Notes: generated by a model from the sequence alone, not told the origin. Shown: positions 25,956 through 35,521, counted from the first letter of the stretch. The stretch: 64,000 nt of DNA from Candidatus Binatia bacterium (GCA_029243485.1 JAQWRY010000003.1:62001-126000), one strand, 5' to 3'. Translations and numbers: made by a program.

Positions 25956-27613
25956 CCGCGTTCCCGCAGTTCTCGCCTGAATATCGCGAACGGTTCGTCT
26001 CGCAGGAGCTGTGGCTCGACCGAACCCTGCACGACTATTTCGCCGAAGCCGTCGAGAAGGCGCCGGATCAGGTGGCGCTCATCGAAGGCGATCGTCGCGT
26101 CACGTTCTCACAGTGGGATGCGATGGCCGAGCGCGCCGCCGCGGGTCTCACGAGGCTCGGCCTCGGCAAGGGCGACATCGTGACCGTCCAGTTGCCGAAC
26201 TGGATTGAGATGTGTGTCTCACAGATCGCCTTGTCGCGCATCGGTGCTGTCATTCAGCCGATGCACACGGTCTATCGCGAGCGCGAGATGGCATCGATGC
26301 TCGAGTTCTGTAACTCCCGCGCGATCCTGCTGCCGCAAGAGTACGCCGGTTTTGCCCACGCGGATGCGGCCGTGGCGCTGCAGCCGGAGCTGCCCCAGTT
26401 GGACCATGTCGTCGTCGTGCGCGGCGAGGCGTCGGGGGCGTTATCGTGGGACGAGCTTCTCGCGAGCACGGACGGTCTGGCCGCCCACGAGAAGGCTCAT
26501 CCGGTCCACGCGGACGACGTCTTCTATCTGAACTTCACGTCCGGCACCGAAGGTGCGCCGAAAGGCTTCCTGCATACGCACAACACGATGCTGTCGGTTT
26601 TGAAGCGCTTCGCCGACATGCAGACCGAAGCCGACCCGTCTTCAAAGAACGACGTACTGCTGGCGAATAGTCCGATGACGCACTCGTTCGGCCATCTGAG
26701 CACCTACCAGCTGCTCCTGCGGCAGGTGCGGATGGTTCTGGTCGAGAGGTTCTCACCGTCCCAGACGTTGCGTTTGATCGCGGACGAGCGGGTCTCGTCG
26801 ATCTCCGGCACGCCTGCTCATCTCATTAGCATTCTGCATCACGCGGACTTCGAGAAGACGGACACCAGCTGCATCAACAGCGTCGGCGTCGGCGGTTCGC
26901 AATGCCCGCCGCAACTGATGGCGGACATCGAGAAGCACTTCGGCGTGCGCGTGGGGAACATGTACGGGATGGGCGAGAACATCCTGCACACCCGAACGAT
27001 GCCGACCGACTCGCACGAGATCATCCGCGAGACCGTCGGGATGCCGGTGCCCGGCGCCGAGTTGAAGATCTTCGCCGCGGATCACGCTCGCGAGCAGCCT
27101 CAGGGCGAGGTCGGCGAGATCGCCTTCCGAGGCCCCACGCTATTCCTCGGCTACTACCGAAATCCGGAGCGGACGGCGGAGACCCGGAACGACGACGGGT
27201 GGTTCTTCACTGGCGACCTCGGGTTCGTCGACGAGCGCGGCTACCTCCACATGGCGGGCCGCAAGAAGGAACAGATCAATCGGGGCGGAACAAAGATCTT
27301 CCCCAAGGAAATCGAGGACCTCCTGCACTCGCATCCGAGTGTTCAGAAGGCCGCCGTCGTCGGCATGCCGGACTATCGGCTCGGCGAGCGCGTCTGCGCC
27401 TATCTCGAACTCGAGAGGGACTCGGCCGTAACGCTGGACGAGCTCCGGGAGTTCCTCACGTCGAAGCAAGTCATGAAGCACAAGATCCCCGAGCGGCTGG
27501 AGATCGTCAGCGAGCTGCCGCAAACCCCGACTGGGAAGATCCAGAAGGGTCCTCTGGTCGAGGACATCAAAGCGAAGCTCGAGGCCGAAGCCGGCTCGGC
27601 GGAAGGAGGATGA
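25952..27613 (+). CDS. AMP-dependent acyl-CoA synthetase
   Basis: 553 residues. ANL-superfamily motifs in order: A3 NFTSGTEGAPKGFLHTHN (~190), A5 YGMGENIL (~345), the A7/A8 region GWFFTGDLGFVDERGYLHM then GRKKEQINRGGTKIFPKEIE (~430), and A10 PQTPTGKIQK (~525). Activates a carboxylic acid to its CoA thioester with ATP. The TTG start shares bases with the CoA-transferase stop (TTGA), so it is translationally coupled. The presence of both a ligase and a CoA-transferase suggests two acids or two stages of activation. Confidence 0.92.
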   Translation: MTAFPQFSPEYRERFVSQELWLDRTLHDYFAEAVEKAPDQVALIEGDRRVTFSQWDAMAERAAAGLTRLGLGKGDIVTVQLPNWIEMCVSQIALSRIGAVIQPMHTVYREREMASMLEFCNSRAILLPQEYAGFAHADAAVALQPELPQLDHVVVVRGEASGALSWDELLASTDGLAAHEKAHPVHADDVFYLNFTSGTEGAPKGFLHTHNTMLSVLKRFADMQTEADPSSKNDVLLANSPMTHSFGHLSTYQLLLRQVRMVLVERFSPSQTLRLIADERVSSISGTPAHLISILHHADFEKTDTSCINSVGVGGSQCPPQLMADIEKHFGVRVGNMYGMGENILHTRTMPTDSHEIIRETVGMPVPGAELKIFAADHAREQPQGEVGEIAFRGPTLFLGYYRNPERTAETRNDDGWFFTGDLGFVDERGYLHMAGRKKEQINRGGTKIFPKEIEDLLHSHPSVQKAAVVGMPDYRLGERVCAYLELERDSAVTLDELREFLTSKQVMKHKIPERLEIVSELPQTPTGKIQKGPLVEDIKAKLEAEAGSAEGG

Positions 27614-28761
27614 GTTTGTCGTTCGGAAAAATCACCGACGAGGGCGTCGAGAAGCTACGTTCCCGCATCGGCGTGGAGCGCAAGGGCTCGACAATGCATC
27701 GCCGTGGACCGCTCAAGCTCAGTGGCGAGACCATAAACCGGTTCGCGCTGGGTTGTGGCGATGACAATCCGGTGTACATCGATCGCGAGTACGCCGAGTC
27801 GACTCGGCACGGCGCGCGGATCGCGCCGGCAAGCATCAGCGGTTACATGGAGCGCTCGAATGGCGCTTCGGATGGTTTCCCGGGCTGCCACACGATCTGG
27901 CGCGACGCGAAATACGAGTGGAACCGCTCGATGCGTGAGGGCGACGTCCTCGACTCGAGTAGCTACCTGCGCAAGGTCGAGATCATCCCGAGCAAGTTCG
28001 GCGGTGGGCGCGCGGCGGTCATGGACTACGAGACCGAGATCGTGGACGCGGAGGGCGAGCCTCTCGGACGGTACGATACCTCGTGGCACCGGTTTGAGCG
28101 TTCGAGCGCGAAGAAGGCGAGCACGCTCAAGAAGCGCGAACTCCCGATGTACACGCCCGACGACATCGAGCGCATCAAGGGCGACTATCGCAAGGAGAAA
28201 CGTCGCGGCGCCGACACGCTCCACTGGGAAGAGGTCCAACTCGAGGAGGAGATCCCCTTTGTCGTGAAGGGACCCACGACCCAGATCAGCAAGTTCGCCT
28301 TCGAGAGCTGGCAGGGCGCGAGCGGTTGGTTCGTCGGACACAAGTTCGCGTTCGACATGTTCGACAAGCATCCGGGTCTACCGTTCATCAACGAGCAGGG
28401 GATCCCGGAGGCGCCGGTCGCGATTCACTGGTCGAACGAGCGCTCCCAAAAGATCCTCGGTCTCCCGGGCGCCTACGAAGCCGGCTACGAGCGCACCAGC
28501 TGGATCGTCCACATGCTCCAGAACTGGATGGGCGACGACGGACACCTCTACACGCTCACGCAGAAGTACCCGACGTTCAATTTGCTCGGGGACACGAGCT
28601 GGTGCCATGGCACGGTGAGGGAGAAGTTCCTCCTCGACGAGCCCGTGGACGGCAAGCGCCACGCCGTACGGTGCGACATCTGGTCGATCAATCAGCGCGG
28701 GGACATCACGACGACCGGTCAGGCCGTCGTTCTGCTCCCGGGCGCCGACGGAAACCCCTGA
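27610..28761 (+). CDS. MaoC-like / FAS1-type dehydratase, double hotdog
   Basis: 383 residues from ATG 27610, which overlaps the ligase stop (ATGA) and has GGAAGGAGG directly upstream. The N-terminal hotdog has the hydratase signature ALGCGDDNPVYIDREYAEST and a FAS1-type dehydratase region (RHGARIAPASISGYME); the C-terminal half carries a second, more divergent hotdog with a substrate pocket (GGASGWFVGHKF-like region). Members hydrate enoyl-CoA or dehydrate 3-hydroxyacyl-CoA. Its length suits a fused, self-sufficient hydratase for bulky acyl-CoAs. Confidence 0.82.
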   Translation: MSLSFGKITDEGVEKLRSRIGVERKGSTMHRRGPLKLSGETINRFALGCGDDNPVYIDREYAESTRHGARIAPASISGYMERSNGASDGFPGCHTIWRDAKYEWNRSMREGDVLDSSSYLRKVEIIPSKFGGGRAAVMDYETEIVDAEGEPLGRYDTSWHRFERSSAKKASTLKKRELPMYTPDDIERIKGDYRKEKRRGADTLHWEEVQLEEEIPFVVKGPTTQISKFAFESWQGASGWFVGHKFAFDMFDKHPGLPFINEQGIPEAPVAIHWSNERSQKILGLPGAYEAGYERTSWIVHMLQNWMGDDGHLYTLTQKYPTFNLLGDTSWCHGTVREKFLLDEPVDGKRHAVRCDIWSINQRGDITTTGQAVVLLPGADGNP

Positions 28762-28773
28762 GGAGGCCCAGCC

Positions 28774-29553
28774 ATGCGACCCGAAGTTCTCGATCAGCTC
28801 TTCTCTCTTCGCGGCAAGGTGGCGATTGTCACCGGCGCCGGTTCGGGAATCGGGTGTGGCATTGCGATGCGTTTGGCGGAACTCGGCGCGGACGTCGCGG
28901 TTGCAGACCTGGACCTGGCGCAGGCCGAGCGCGTGACGGGACTCGTGAAAGACGCGGGTGCAAAGGGGCTTGCAATCCAGGGTGACGTCTCGGTCGAGGC
29001 CGACGTGGCCACGATGGTGGATGGGACCGTGGCGGAGCTCGGCGCAGTGGACATCCTGGTGAACAACGCTGGGATATATCCGACGAACCCGATCGCGGAG
29101 ATGCCGGTCGAGGAGTGGGACCGGGTCTTCGCCGTGAACGTCCGCGGCGCGATGCTTTGCACGCGCGAGGCGACGCGCGCGATGCGGAAAGCCGGCAAGG
29201 GTGGGTCGATCGTGAACATTTCTTCGATCGAGTCCATGCACCCGACGTTCGTCGGCCTTGGCCACTACGCGGCGTCAAAGGGCGCCGTCAACATGATGAC
29301 CAAGTCCGCCGCGCTCGAGTTCGCGCCGGACAATATCACCGTGAACGCAGTCTGCCCCGGCGGCATCGAGACCGAGGGGACGCAGGAAGCATTCGGTGAC
29401 GGCTTGAAGGAGCAGCTCGAGGAGCGCATTCCCCTCCACCGCGTCGGGCGACCGGAGGAGATCGGCGGCGTGGTCGCATTCCTGGCCAGCGCAGCCGGCT
29501 CGTACATTACCGGCGCCACGCTGGTCGTGGACGGCGGCTACCTCATCACCTGA
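28774..29553 (+). CDS. SDR family oxidoreductase
   Basis: 259 residues, strong Shine-Dalgarno (GAGGAGGCC). Classical SDR: TGAGSGIGCG, ADLDLAQAE (Asp after strand 2, favours NAD), NNAGIYP, Ser in NISSIESMHP, YAASKGAVN and the C-terminal GSYITGATLVVDGGYLI typical of FabG-like enzymes. Probably oxidises a hydroxyacyl-CoA or ring alcohol of the operon's substrate. Related to the SDR at 33248 (both contain NNAGIYP and GSYITG), suggesting paralogous steps. Confidence 0.9.
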   Translation: MRPEVLDQLFSLRGKVAIVTGAGSGIGCGIAMRLAELGADVAVADLDLAQAERVTGLVKDAGAKGLAIQGDVSVEADVATMVDGTVAELGAVDILVNNAGIYPTNPIAEMPVEEWDRVFAVNVRGAMLCTREATRAMRKAGKGGSIVNISSIESMHPTFVGLGHYAASKGAVNMMTKSAALEFAPDNITVNAVCPGGIETEGTQEAFGDGLKEQLEERIPLHRVGRPEEIGGVVAFLASAAGSYITGATLVVDGGYLIT

Positions 29554-29570
29554 GACGGAGGAGCAGCGAC

Positions 29571-30116
29571 ATGAGTGAAGACAAGGACAAGGCGTACTGG
29601 ATCGAAGAGCAGCAGCTCGCGATGATCGACCCCGACCTCGTGGACAAGTGGGGCGACCCGAACAAGCATCCGGAGACGCAGCTTTCGAAGGACGAGCAGC
29701 AGGAGCTCCTCGTTGCGGGGCGCGAGATGTTCGTCACGCATCTCACGAAAGTCGGCTTTCCGATGGTCACGGTGCACGTCTACTGCCTGATCGACGGTGA
29801 GGTCTGGAGCACGAGTGTGAACGGGCGCGTGAAGGCAAGCGCGTTCCGCCGCGACGCTCGCACCGGCCTGTGCATTTCGTCGAACGGACTTGGCCTGCCG
29901 TTCGGTGGCGGCATGACCATCAAGGCCAAGGCCGAAGTCATCGAGGACCGCGCGATCGTAGAGAAGGTCTGCATCGAGCACGGCAAGCGGTACTACTCGA
30001 GCCCGAAGGCGCAGGGGCTCTTCACGGGATCGCTCTTCACCCCCAACCGAATCGCTCTCAAGTTCGACATTGAGAAGATCGTGAGTTGGAAGAACATCGG
30101 GATGAAGTCGGAGTAG
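29571..30116 (+). CDS. Pyridoxamine 5-phosphate oxidase-like split-barrel protein
   Basis: 181 residues; GGAGGAG precedes the ATG. After a helical N-terminal lead (residues 1-55) the sequence has the split-barrel pattern of FMN/F420-binding PPOX-like proteins: PMVTVHVYCLIDGEVWSTSV, KASAFRRDARTGLCISSNGL, AKAEVIEDRAIVEKV and NRIALKFDIEKIVSW. The assignment rests on this fold pattern only. In catabolic clusters such proteins act as flavin reductases or F420/FMN oxidoreductases. Packed between an SDR and the ene-reductase. A second PPOX-like gene lies at 35063. Confidence 0.65.
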   Translation: MSEDKDKAYWIEEQQLAMIDPDLVDKWGDPNKHPETQLSKDEQQELLVAGREMFVTHLTKVGFPMVTVHVYCLIDGEVWSTSVNGRVKASAFRRDARTGLCISSNGLGLPFGGGMTIKAKAEVIEDRAIVEKVCIEHGKRYYSSPKAQGLFTGSLFTPNRIALKFDIEKIVSWKNIGMKSE

Positions 30117-30120
30117 TTCT

Positions 30121-32064
30121 TTGACCGCTGTCGACCACCTGTTCCGTCCCATCCAGATCGGTCCCATGCGGGTGCCGAACCGGATCGTAGAGACGACCTA
30201 CTCGATCAATTCGGGTCGGGCGGACGGACTCCCGGATGCGCCTTTCATCGAGCATCACGTTCGGAGGGCGCGTGGGGGGGCGGGGTGGATCGGGAACGAG
30301 ACGTGGCTTCTGCCAACGCCGCTGCCCCCGGGCCGGGCGGATGAGATTCTGCCAGGCACCGGGGCGGTAGCGTTCGCAGTGTACGAGCACCCGGAATTCG
30401 TGTCTCGTGTGCGCGCGTTCACGGATGCAGTGCATGAACACGGGGCCGTGGCTGTGATGCAGCTGACGCATCTGCAGTCGCTGATGTGTCCGTCGCCGGC
30501 GTCCATGACGCTCAACATGGACACGATCCCGCACGCGCTCGAAGAGGATGAGATCGAGTGGATCCTCGAGACGTACGCGATCGCGGCGGAGCGGTTTCGT
30601 GACGCTGGGGCCGATGCGGTCGAGATTCACTGTGCGCACGAGGCGCTGCCGCAGTGGTTCCTCTCGCCCACCACGAATCAGCGCACGGACCGGTGGGGCG
30701 GGTCGGAAGAGAACCGGATTCGCTTCGTCGTCGAGGCGGTTCGGGGCGTGCGTGCCCGCGTCGGTTCGGACCTTGCCGTGGGACTTCGGATCTGTGCCGA
30801 CGAGTATCGCGACGACGGATACGATCTCGAAGACATGAAGAGAATGGCGGCTGCGATCTGCGCCGCCTGCGAGATCGACTACCTGAGCGTCGACGTCGGC
30901 TCGACGTACGGCCGACCGAGCTACATCTCTCCGGTGCACGTTCCGGTCGCAGGCTTTGCGTCGCATGCGGCGGCGATTCGCGAGGCGGTTGCGGTTCCGG
31001 TGCTCTACGCCGGTCGGGTGAACGATCCGGAGGTGGCGGCCGACCTCCTCGTGCGAGACCAGGTCGACCTCGTCGGGATGACGCGAGCGCTCATCGCGGA
31101 TCCCGAGATGCCGCGTAAGGTCCGCGAAGGGCGTACCGCCGAGGTACGGAAGTGCATCGGCTGTAATACCTGTATCGGCAAGGTCGTCCACGCGGAGGTG
31201 AAGACCCCGTTGTGCTCCGTGAATCCCATGGTCGGTCACGAGCTCGAATGGAACGACGAACCCGCGGCGACTCTGAAGCGGGTCTGGGTGATCGGCGGCG
31301 GCCCCGCCGGCCTCGAGGCCGCCCGCGTTGCGGCGACGCGAGGCCACCGCGTGACGTTGGTCGAAGCGGCCGAAGAACTTGGCGGGATGATGCGCCTCGC
31401 GGCGTCGACCCCCGGGCGCGCCGCCTTTCTGGACTTCCCCGATTTCCTCGCGGGGGCGCTTCGTCGGCTCGACGTCGACGTCCGCTGCGCAAGGCGCGTG
31501 TCCTGCGAGGATGTGCTCGCAGACCGACCCGACGTCGTCATCGTCGCGACCGGCGCCACGCCGCGCCGCGCGAGCTTCTCCGGTCCGAACGTGGTCGACT
31601 TCGCAGAGGTGCTCTCGGGCGACGTGCCGGTAGGTGACCATGTCGTGATCGCATCAGAGGACGATCACATGATCACCCCCGGCGTGGCCGACCATCTCGC
31701 TTCCCACAACAAGCGCGTGGAGATCGTGCAGAAGTGGCTGATGCCCGGTTCGCAGATCGACCGCTACACGCAGGGCGAGATCTTCCATCGCCTCTACGCC
31801 GGCGGGGTCGTCATCCATCCCTCGACGCGTGCCCACTCCTTCGAAGGCGGGCGCGTCGGGACGCGGAACGCGCACACCGGGGTCGAGGGAACGATCGACG
31901 ACGTCGACACTCTCGTTCTGAGCCTTGGCGCACAGAGCGAGGACTCGCTTTATCGCGAGCTCAAAGGCAAGGTCCCCGAGCTCTATCTAGTCGGTTCGGC
32001 GTTCGCGCCGCGACAGATTGCCGACGCAACGCAGCACGGTGCCAGTGTGGCGCGCCTGATTTGA
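30121..32064 (+). CDS. Fe-S flavoenzyme, 2,4-dienoyl-CoA reductase/BaiCD-like
   Basis: 647 residues. The N-terminal OYE-type FMN barrel begins LFRPIQIGPMRVPNRIVETT; a four-Cys [4Fe-4S] site is in CIGCNTCIGK plus the later Cys in KTPLCSVNPMVG (~340-365); the C-terminal FAD/NAD(P) domain starts VWVIGGGPAGLEAARVAA (~380) with LVEAAEELGGMM. This is the domain order of 2,4-dienoyl-CoA reductase, trimethylamine dehydrogenase and the bile-acid enzymes BaiCD/BaiH. It would reduce (or oxidise) a conjugated C=C in a CoA thioester or enone. TTG start, only 4 bases after the preceding stop. Confidence 0.88.
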   Translation: MTAVDHLFRPIQIGPMRVPNRIVETTYSINSGRADGLPDAPFIEHHVRRARGGAGWIGNETWLLPTPLPPGRADEILPGTGAVAFAVYEHPEFVSRVRAFTDAVHEHGAVAVMQLTHLQSLMCPSPASMTLNMDTIPHALEEDEIEWILETYAIAAERFRDAGADAVEIHCAHEALPQWFLSPTTNQRTDRWGGSEENRIRFVVEAVRGVRARVGSDLAVGLRICADEYRDDGYDLEDMKRMAAAICAACEIDYLSVDVGSTYGRPSYISPVHVPVAGFASHAAAIREAVAVPVLYAGRVNDPEVAADLLVRDQVDLVGMTRALIADPEMPRKVREGRTAEVRKCIGCNTCIGKVVHAEVKTPLCSVNPMVGHELEWNDEPAATLKRVWVIGGGPAGLEAARVAATRGHRVTLVEAAEELGGMMRLAASTPGRAAFLDFPDFLAGALRRLDVDVRCARRVSCEDVLADRPDVVIVATGATPRRASFSGPNVVDFAEVLSGDVPVGDHVVIASEDDHMITPGVADHLASHNKRVEIVQKWLMPGSQIDRYTQGEIFHRLYAGGVVIHPSTRAHSFEGGRVGTRNAHTGVEGTIDDVDTLVLSLGAQSEDSLYRELKGKVPELYLVGSAFAPRQIADATQHGASVARLI

Positions 32065-33251
32065 ACGATACGATGGATCTCAACGACTCCACAGAAGACG
32101 CAGTGTTCCGCGCGGAGCTCCGTGCCTGGTTCGAGCAGAACCTCGCCGAAGTGGGACGACTTCCGTCCGATCCGGCGGCGGCGGTCGATCACTCGCGCGC
32201 GTGGCAGCGGCGTTTGTGCGAGGCGGGATACGTTGGACTCGCCTGGCCGAAGGACTGCGGCGGCCGTGAGGCATCGCCAACGCAGCAGGTGATCTTCGCC
32301 GAGGAGGGGGCGCGCGCCGGTGCGCCGGCCCTTATCAATACGATCGCGATCAACATCCTCGGCCCCGCTCTGATCCAACACGGTAGTGAGGAACAGAAGC
32401 AGCACTATCTGCCCCGGATCCTGCGCGCGGAGGACATCTGGTGTCAGGGATTCTCGGAACCGGGTGCCGGCTCCGATCTGGCCTCGCTCCGCACGCGCGC
32501 GGTCGTCGATGGCGACGCGCTCGTCGTGAACGGCCAGAAAGTCTGGACGAGTCTCGGTCCGATCGCCGACTGGTGCTTCCTGTTGGTGCGCACCGGCGAG
32601 GAGCCGATCGGTCAGGGCGGGATCACCTACGTGCTGATGGACATGCGCAGCGAAGGCGTGCGCATTCAGCCCATCCGGCAGATCACGGGGAAGAGTCACT
32701 TCAGCGAGATTTTCCTGGAAGACGTCCGCATCCCGCGCGCGAACATCGTGGGTGAGATGGACGCGGGTTGGGCGGTGGCCCGGTCGACACTCTCGGCGGA
32801 ACGCAGCGGCCTGTCCGGCGTCGTAGAGCTAGAGCGGTCGCTCGGTCGACTGCGGGACCTCGCCGAACAGCGCGACCGACTCGACGATCCGGTCGTCCGC
32901 CAACAGTTGGCCAAGCTTTACATTCAGAAGCAGGCGCTCAAGTACACGGGCTACCGGGTTCTCACGAAGCAGCTCCGAGGAGCGGCGCTCGGCCCGGAGT
33001 CCTCGATCGGCAAGCTCGCCGCGTCGGAGTTCCGACGCGGCATCATGGACACCGCTCTGGATCTACAGGGTCCGTACGCGACGATCGGCCGCGGTAATCC
33101 GCAAGCGCTCGACCGCGGGCGTTGGCAGGGTCTGTACCTCGACGCACGCGCCTACACGATCGGCGGCGGCACTTCGGAGATCATGCGGAACATCATTGCG
33201 GAACGGGCCTTGGGCCTTCCCAAGTCGGTTCCAGCAGGAGGCACTCGATGA
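32061..33251 (+). CDS. Acyl-CoA dehydrogenase family protein
   Basis: 396 residues from TTG 32061 (overlapping the previous stop as TTGA); ATG 32073 is an alternative. Motifs: GYVGLAWPKDCGGREASPTQ, FSEPGAGSDLASLRTRA, NGQKVWTSLGPIADWCF, RIPRANIVGEMDAGWAVARS and the C-terminal AYTIGGGTSEIMRNIIAERALGLPK. Similar to the acyl-CoA dehydrogenases of steroid and terpenoid side-chain/ring degradation, which often act on bulky CoA esters. Only one ACAD gene is in this operon; heteromeric types need two, so a homomeric enzyme is more likely. Confidence 0.9.
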   Translation: MNDTMDLNDSTEDAVFRAELRAWFEQNLAEVGRLPSDPAAAVDHSRAWQRRLCEAGYVGLAWPKDCGGREASPTQQVIFAEEGARAGAPALINTIAINILGPALIQHGSEEQKQHYLPRILRAEDIWCQGFSEPGAGSDLASLRTRAVVDGDALVVNGQKVWTSLGPIADWCFLLVRTGEEPIGQGGITYVLMDMRSEGVRIQPIRQITGKSHFSEIFLEDVRIPRANIVGEMDAGWAVARSTLSAERSGLSGVVELERSLGRLRDLAEQRDRLDDPVVRQQLAKLYIQKQALKYTGYRVLTKQLRGAALGPESSIGKLAASEFRRGIMDTALDLQGPYATIGRGNPQALDRGRWQGLYLDARAYTIGGGTSEIMRNIIAERALGLPKSVPAGGTR

Positions 33252-34027
33252 CGACGGCTTTAGAACGACGGTTTTCCCTCGCGGGGAAGGTTGCGATGGT
33301 TTCCGGCGCAGGCCAAGGAATTGGACGTGGGATCGCTCTATGTCTGGCGGAGGCGGGCGCGGCGGTAGCCGTGCAGGACTTGTCCGCGGAATCCGCGAAC
33401 ACGGTCGCAGAAGAGATCAAGGCGCTTGGTGGCCGGGCCGCTTCGGTCGGCGGTGACATGAGCAAGGTCGAGTCGATCGACGCGTGGCTTGAGGTCGCGC
33501 AGAAGGAACTCGGGGTTCCCGAGATCCTGGTGAACAACGCGGGCATCTACCCGTTCGCGAGCTTCCTCGAACTGCAGCTCGAAGAGTGGGACAGAGTCCT
33601 CGCGTTGAACCTGCGCTCGGCGTTCGTCGCGACTCAGAAGGTCGGACAGGCGATGGCCGACGGCGGTAAAGGCGGCCGGATCGTGAACATCGCATCGATT
33701 CAGGGCCTGCGGCCTTCGGGCCCCGGCGTCGCCGCTTACAACATGAGCAAGGCGGGCGTGATCATGCTGACGAAGTCCGCGGCGCTGGAGCTGGCGGAGT
33801 ACGGCGTCGGCGTGAATGCGATTGCCCCGGGTATTGTCGCGACTCCAGGAACGAAAGAGATCATCGACACCAACCAACTCGGCGACCCGAAGGACCTCGT
33901 GCCTCTCGGCGGCCGTTGGGCGAGCACGGACGACGTCGCGAACGCCGTCCTCTACCTCTCGAGCCCGGCCGGCTCGTACATCACCGGCGAGACCATCGTG
34001 GTCGATGGCGGCTACCTGCTGAAGTGA
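33248..34027 (+). CDS. SDR family oxidoreductase
   Basis: 259 residues from ATG 33248 (ATGA overlap with the dehydrogenase stop; GGAG upstream in AGCAGGAGGC). Carries SGAGQGIGRG, NNAGIYP, Ser in NIASIQGLRP, YNMSK, and GSYITGETIVVDGGYLL at the end. FabG-like oxidoreductase, paralogous to the SDR at 28774. Probably oxidises a secondary alcohol made in the pathway. Confidence 0.9.
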   Translation: MTTALERRFSLAGKVAMVSGAGQGIGRGIALCLAEAGAAVAVQDLSAESANTVAEEIKALGGRAASVGGDMSKVESIDAWLEVAQKELGVPEILVNNAGIYPFASFLELQLEEWDRVLALNLRSAFVATQKVGQAMADGGKGGRIVNIASIQGLRPSGPGVAAYNMSKAGVIMLTKSAALELAEYGVGVNAIAPGIVATPGTKEIIDTNQLGDPKDLVPLGGRWASTDDVANAVLYLSSPAGSYITGETIVVDGGYLLK

Positions 34028-34051
34028 ACGGTACTTGGAGAATTTAAGCGA

Positions 34052-35041
34052 ATGGTGAACCCAGAAGACGAATACCGACACGCCTGTCCCCAGGAGATCC
34101 AGCATCTGCTCTGGGGCGACACCCTCTGGGTCAGCGTCGTCGACCGCGAAGCCAACATTTTCGGCATCAATCACTTCCACCTGACGAACAAGGGATACGC
34201 TCGTTACGAAGCGCTCTACATCATCGACGGTGTGATGCAGCTCTGGGGGAACAAGGTTCCCCTCGGCGTCGAAGTCGATCAGGGCCCGTGGACCGACGGT
34301 CGCCTCTCCTACGAGGTCATCAAGCCGCACGAAGAGATCCGGATCCAGTTCGATGGTCCGTGCTTCGGTTTCGACCAGACGTTCCGCGGCCGCTTCCCGA
34401 TCTTCGACTACCACGACAGTGTGAACGGGAACCCGCTCGGCCGCTTCCACAATTACGGTGGACACTTCGAGCAGGCGATGCACTGCACCGGCGATTTCGA
34501 GATTCGCGGCGGCCCTTGTAAAGGCGAGACCCGGAAACTCGACAGCTGGTCGCACCGCGATCATTCCTGGTCGACACGCTTCGCAGACCAGCTGCCCTGG
34601 GAGCCCGAGCACGGCGACTACCCGTCGCACTTCTGGCCTTCCATCCAGCTGGAGGACAAGCACATCAACGCCTTCGGCATCATGCAACTCGGCGGCATGG
34701 GCCTGCCCGAGGGCGAGAAGCCGGTGGGGGGGTTCTGCTCGACGAAGGATGGTTCGCGTCCGATCCTCGGCGCGACCGCGGAGATCCTCACCGAAGAGAA
34801 TCGTCGGGATGCGGCAGCCTTCCGCTACGAGATCACGATGCCGGACGGCGAGGTCATTCACGTCCGGACCGGCCGCAAGCACGGCCAGGTGAAGCTCTGG
34901 GATCGCGGCGAGAACGACCTCGAGAACCGTTTTGATTGTTACGAGCCGTTCTTCGACTTCGAAGTCGAAGAGACCGGCGAGCGCGGCTACGGCGTGGCCG
35001 AGTACTCGATCCAGCCGGTTAGTCCGCGCTGGATGGCCTGA
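34052..35041 (+). CDS. DUF7065/DUF7064-type protein (copy 1), CrtC/AttH-like fold inferred
   Basis: 329 residues; GGAG upstream. Begins MVNPEDEYRHACP, has WVSVVDREANIFGINHFHLT, FNYHDSVNGNPLGRF-like middle, CTGDFEIRGGP, the strongly conserved SHRDHSWSTRF, and VIHVRTGRKHGQ near the end. The layout is that of the DUF7065 plus DUF7064 family, reminiscent of lipocalin-like hydroxyneurosporene synthase (CrtC/AttH) proteins. Function unknown; no cofactor motif. The His/Asp-rich HRDHSW box could be a catalytic or binding site. A paralogue follows at 38624. Confidence 0.75.
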   Translation: MVNPEDEYRHACPQEIQHLLWGDTLWVSVVDREANIFGINHFHLTNKGYARYEALYIIDGVMQLWGNKVPLGVEVDQGPWTDGRLSYEVIKPHEEIRIQFDGPCFGFDQTFRGRFPIFDYHDSVNGNPLGRFHNYGGHFEQAMHCTGDFEIRGGPCKGETRKLDSWSHRDHSWSTRFADQLPWEPEHGDYPSHFWPSIQLEDKHINAFGIMQLGGMGLPEGEKPVGGFCSTKDGSRPILGATAEILTEENRRDAAAFRYEITMPDGEVIHVRTGRKHGQVKLWDRGENDLENRFDCYEPFFDFEVEETGERGYGVAEYSIQPVSPRWMA

Positions 35042-35062
35042 CGCGGAGACAAGGAGAGCATC

Positions 35063-35521
35063 ATGGCAGAGCAGGAAGCCTGGGAAGATCTCAACTTCTT
35101 TCGGATGGAAGATGCCGACGCGTGGAAAGTCATCGAGGAGGCGCCGGGCAGCGTGGTCACGTTCGCTCGGAAGGACGGTCACACGATTGGGGTGTGGGTC
35201 TCCCACGCCGTGATCGACGACGTCCTCTACGTCACGACGACCGCGAACCGCCCGAAGACGCGTGCGTGGGAACGGGATCCGCGCATGTCGGCCTGCTTCG
35301 CCGTGCCGGGGCTTGGTTCCGTGACGGTCGTCGGCCGCGTCGAACTCGGAGAGCAGCCGGAGCTCCGTCGTAAGTTCCTCGAGGCTCTGTGCGATCGGCT
35401 CGAGATCGCAGCAGACGCGCGCGAGTCGTGGATCAGCAAGATGGACACCGACGGCCGTGTGATCGGGAAGGTCGAAGTCGAGAAGCTGATCACGTTCGAC
35501 GAGCGCAAGCTGGAGTTCTGA
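35063..35521 (+). CDS. PPOX-class FMN/F420-dependent protein
   Basis: 152 residues; AAGGAGAG upstream. Typical short pyridoxamine-phosphate-oxidase-like split barrel: GSVVTFARKDGHTIGVWVSH, DVLYVTTTANRPKTRAWERD, RMSACFAVPGLGSVTVVGRV. May bind FMN or F420 and reduce a quinone-like or unsaturated intermediate, or serve as a flavin reductase. Short gaps (21 and 18 bases) to both neighbours keep it in the operon. Confidence 0.8.
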   Translation: MAEQEAWEDLNFFRMEDADAWKVIEEAPGSVVTFARKDGHTIGVWVSHAVIDDVLYVTTTANRPKTRAWERDPRMSACFAVPGLGSVTVVGRVELGEQPELRRKFLEALCDRLEIAADARESWISKMDTDGRVIGKVEVEKLITFDERKLEF

